From the NCBI GenBank assembly GCA_021775275.1, contig JAJFIE010000055.1, forward strand, positions 1 to 8,539: a stretch of 8,539 nucleotides of DNA, read 5' to 3'. Source of the DNA: Rhodospirillales bacterium. GTDB taxonomy: Bacteria > Pseudomonadota > Alphaproteobacteria > Rhodospirillales > Casp-alpha2. This document shows positions 7,419-8,539 of the stretch, piece after piece. The position numbers and the translations under genes were made by a program. The notes below the pieces were generated by a model. That model did not search any database. It saw nothing but the letters and a program-made list of their open reading frames with translations, and was not told the origin of the DNA. Numbering within the stretch: the first letter of the stretch is position 1; each line of letters starts with the position of its first letter.

Positions 7419-7886
7419 ATGTTGAACCGGAAGACAGCCGAGAACACGACGTCGGCAAACGCGCCAACCAACAGCCATGATCACGAAAGGTTCATCGGCG
7501 TCCTTCGCTACCGCGGCCTTGAGAACGAGGCCGTGATGGCGGCGCGTCTGGTCAAAGTCGAGTCACTCAAGGCTACTCTCCAATCGGTGCTCAGTGACCT
7601 CGACGCCTCGATTGAAGCGTGGGTTACCCCTGGAGTCAGCGTTGAACAGGAGGTCAAAAATGGTGAGAATGATAACTTCCGATACGACCTACAAAGGATC
7701 GCACGCAAGAACACGCAATTCGTGGAAGAGATGCTCGAGACGGCGCTGTCCAAAATTCGCACCAGCGCCAGGAGCGTCAACGAACGCCCAGTCTGGGAAA
7801 GCGAACAAGGTTTTGGCGCGCATGCAACCGAACCGAAACGCGATATGAATTACAATACAATGGCAAGAGAGGCGCGCCAGGCATGA
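7419..7886 (+). CDS. Unrecognised 155-aa helical protein
   Basis: I do not recognise this family. The protein is hydrophilic, has no signal peptide, membrane segment or cysteine, and so is probably cytoplasmic. A disordered Ser/Thr/Asn-rich start (1-20) is followed by likely helices: GLENEAVMAARLVKVESLKATLQSV in the region 33-57, and YDLQRIARKNTQFVEEMLETALSKI in the region 89-113. The C-terminal 40 residues are polar and probably unstructured. A weak CAGGA lies about 11 bases before the ATG. It is the first gene of the rightward operon, divergent from the two-component system, and its stop overlaps the next gene's start (ATGA, 7883-7886). Coding status is supported by operon packing and by the coherent charge pattern of the helices. 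Function is unknown; a regulatory or adaptor role in metal or envelope stress is possible only by context. Confidence 0.7.
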   Translation: MLNRKTAENTTSANAPTNSHDHERFIGVLRYRGLENEAVMAARLVKVESLKATLQSVLSDLDASIEAWVTPGVSVEQEVKNGENDNFRYDLQRIARKNTQFVEEMLETALSKIRTSARSVNERPVWESEQGFGAHATEPKRDMNYNTMAREARQA

Positions 7887-8086
7887 GTATGCCGCAAAAA
7901 CGATTCGGGTCGACTGTATCTGTTGGGAATTACGTTGTATCCGGTACCGAGCCAACGCTTCGTGAAGTGCTCAATGATCCCTGTATTCACCTGTTAATGG
8001 CGCGTGATGGTGTAACCCACGGTGACCTGGAACTTTTGATTGAGTCGGTACGGCACAATCGCCGCGCTGGTCAATCTTCGACCTAA
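7883..8086 (+). CDS. Unrecognised 67-aa small protein, coupled to the gene before it
   Basis: A small soluble protein whose core, TLREVLNDPCIHLLMARDGVTHGDLELLIESVR (25-57), has the look of a compact conserved two- to three-helix module: amphipathic helix, DP turn, helix, DGVT turn, helix. The single cysteine (C34) and H36 sit in the DPCIHLLM turn/helix. No named domain can be assigned with confidence. The start overlaps the preceding stop by ATGA, so translation is probably coupled. 26 bp later an AGGAGGG introduces the YHS membrane protein. The product could partner the 155-aa protein, given their coupling, but this is inference. Confidence 0.68.
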   Translation: MSMPQKRFGSTVSVGNYVVSGTEPTLREVLNDPCIHLLMARDGVTHGDLELLIESVRHNRRAGQSST

Positions 8087-8112
8087 TGTTGATTTCTTAG
8101 GAGGGCGTACAG

Positions 8113-8463
8113 ATGGAATCGCTAGTCTACTTCGCCGTTTGGGCGGGTCTTATTTTTCTGATGATGCGCTTCGGTTGCGGTGCGCATATCATGGGCCACA
8201 GCCACGGCAATGAACAGCCACACAGCAAGCCCGAAAAACCGGGCAATCCCGAAGTCCGCTGGGAGCCCCCGAAGAAAGATGCCGATCCCGTCTGCGGCAA
8301 GACCGTGGCGACCGACATGGCGAAACCCAGCGTTTATGCCGGAAATGTCTACTATTTCTGTTCGCGCGAGTGTCGCGAGGCTTTCGAAGCCGCGCCCGAT
8401 ATCTATGTCGGTGAAGAACAAAAGCCGTTGTTGCCGCCGCCTATGGAGAAGATCCATGGATAA
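8113..8463 (+). CDS. YHS-domain membrane-anchored protein
   Basis: A 116-aa protein with one N-terminal membrane helix (about 4-18). A Cys/His/Met-rich juxtamembrane stretch follows, MRFGCGAHIMGHSHG (18-32), then a Pro/Lys/Glu linker (33-57) and a YHS domain (about 58-99: DPVC61GKTV ... YYFC83SREC87REAFEAAPDIY). YHS domains bind metal through such cysteines and occur in copper and silver efflux proteins. The usual CGM is CGK here (K63). AGGAGGG eight bases before the ATG is the strongest ribosome-binding site in the window. The His/Cys cluster next to the membrane and the YHS domain could hold or hand over metal, perhaps to a pump; this is inferred. Which side of the membrane the YHS domain faces is uncertain. 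The stop codon lies inside the start of the next open frame. Confidence 0.88.
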   Translation: MESLVYFAVWAGLIFLMMRFGCGAHIMGHSHGNEQPHSKPEKPGNPEVRWEPPKKDADPVCGKTVATDMAKPSVYAGNVYYFCSRECREAFEAAPDIYVGEEQKPLLPPPMEKIHG

Positions 8464-8539
8464 GACAATCCCACAGGTATCAAATTATCAGGGATCAGGC
8501 ACCCCTCTACCACCTCGAACCGTGTCGAGAATTCCCGTC
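8456..8539 (+). CDS. Start of a further gene, cut by the window end
   Basis: An open frame begins at an ATG that overlaps the YHS gene's last codons and stop by eight bases and stays open for 28 codons to the window edge. It reads MDKTIPQVSNYQGSG, then a Pro/Arg stretch. No signal peptide or domain can be seen in so little sequence. A purine-rich GGAGAAGA lies a few bases before the ATG (8445-8452). The overlap and the ribosome-binding site suggest a coupled next gene of the operon, but the product cannot be named. Confidence 0.45.
   Translation, partial: MDKTIPQVSNYQGSGTPLPPRTVSRIPV

Noticed and set aside
7209..7484. N-terminal extension of the response regulator to the ATG at 7484
   Set aside because: The extension has no receiver-domain homology, crosses the promoter region and overlaps the divergent 155-aa gene; HILIVDD marks the normal start of the fold.

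Overview
The window looks like part of a copper/monovalent-metal resistance region from a Gram-negative proteobacterium. An alphaproteobacterium is the most likely host, judging by the style of the CueR-like regulator, the YHS-bearing ATPase and the moderate GC content. That is an inference from gene content, not a taxonomic placement. No RNA gene, insertion sequence, CRISPR array or attachment site was seen.

Left block (1-4780, + strand). It opens inside a P1B-1 copper-exporting ATPase whose 5' end lies upstream of the window; the first ATG, at 39, is the Met of a YHS-domain CGM motif and not a start codon. The ATPase has two YHS modules and a Cys/Met/His-rich binding module in front of the pump, and no HMA domain. 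A CueR-type MerR regulator follows, with its two copper-ligand cysteines intact. Next come three tightly packed membrane-protein genes joined by ATGA stop/start overlaps: a His-tailed DUF2933-type small protein, an isoprenylcysteine carboxyl methyltransferase-like protein and an EamA/DMT transporter.

Middle (4781-7208). A 317-bp gap with no supportable gene separates the convergent blocks. On the - strand lies a two-component system: an OmpR-type response regulator followed by an EnvZ/CpxA-type sensor kinase, again overlapping by ATGA.

Right block (7209-8539, + strand). A 210-bp divergent control region holds a perfect 15-bp palindrome and a further copy of its half-site, which are good candidates for response-regulator sites. 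It is followed by a rightward operon: an unrecognised 155-aa protein, a translationally coupled 67-aa protein, a one-pass membrane protein with a YHS domain, and the start of another gene that runs off the window.

A reasonable reading is that the ATPase exports Cu(I) under CueR-like control. The two-component system may sense an envelope or metal signal and drive the divergent YHS-protein operon. The repeated use of YHS modules (three copies in 8.5 kb) in pump and membrane-anchored proteins is the unifying theme. The roles of the methyltransferase, the EamA transporter and the two small soluble proteins are not established by the sequence.
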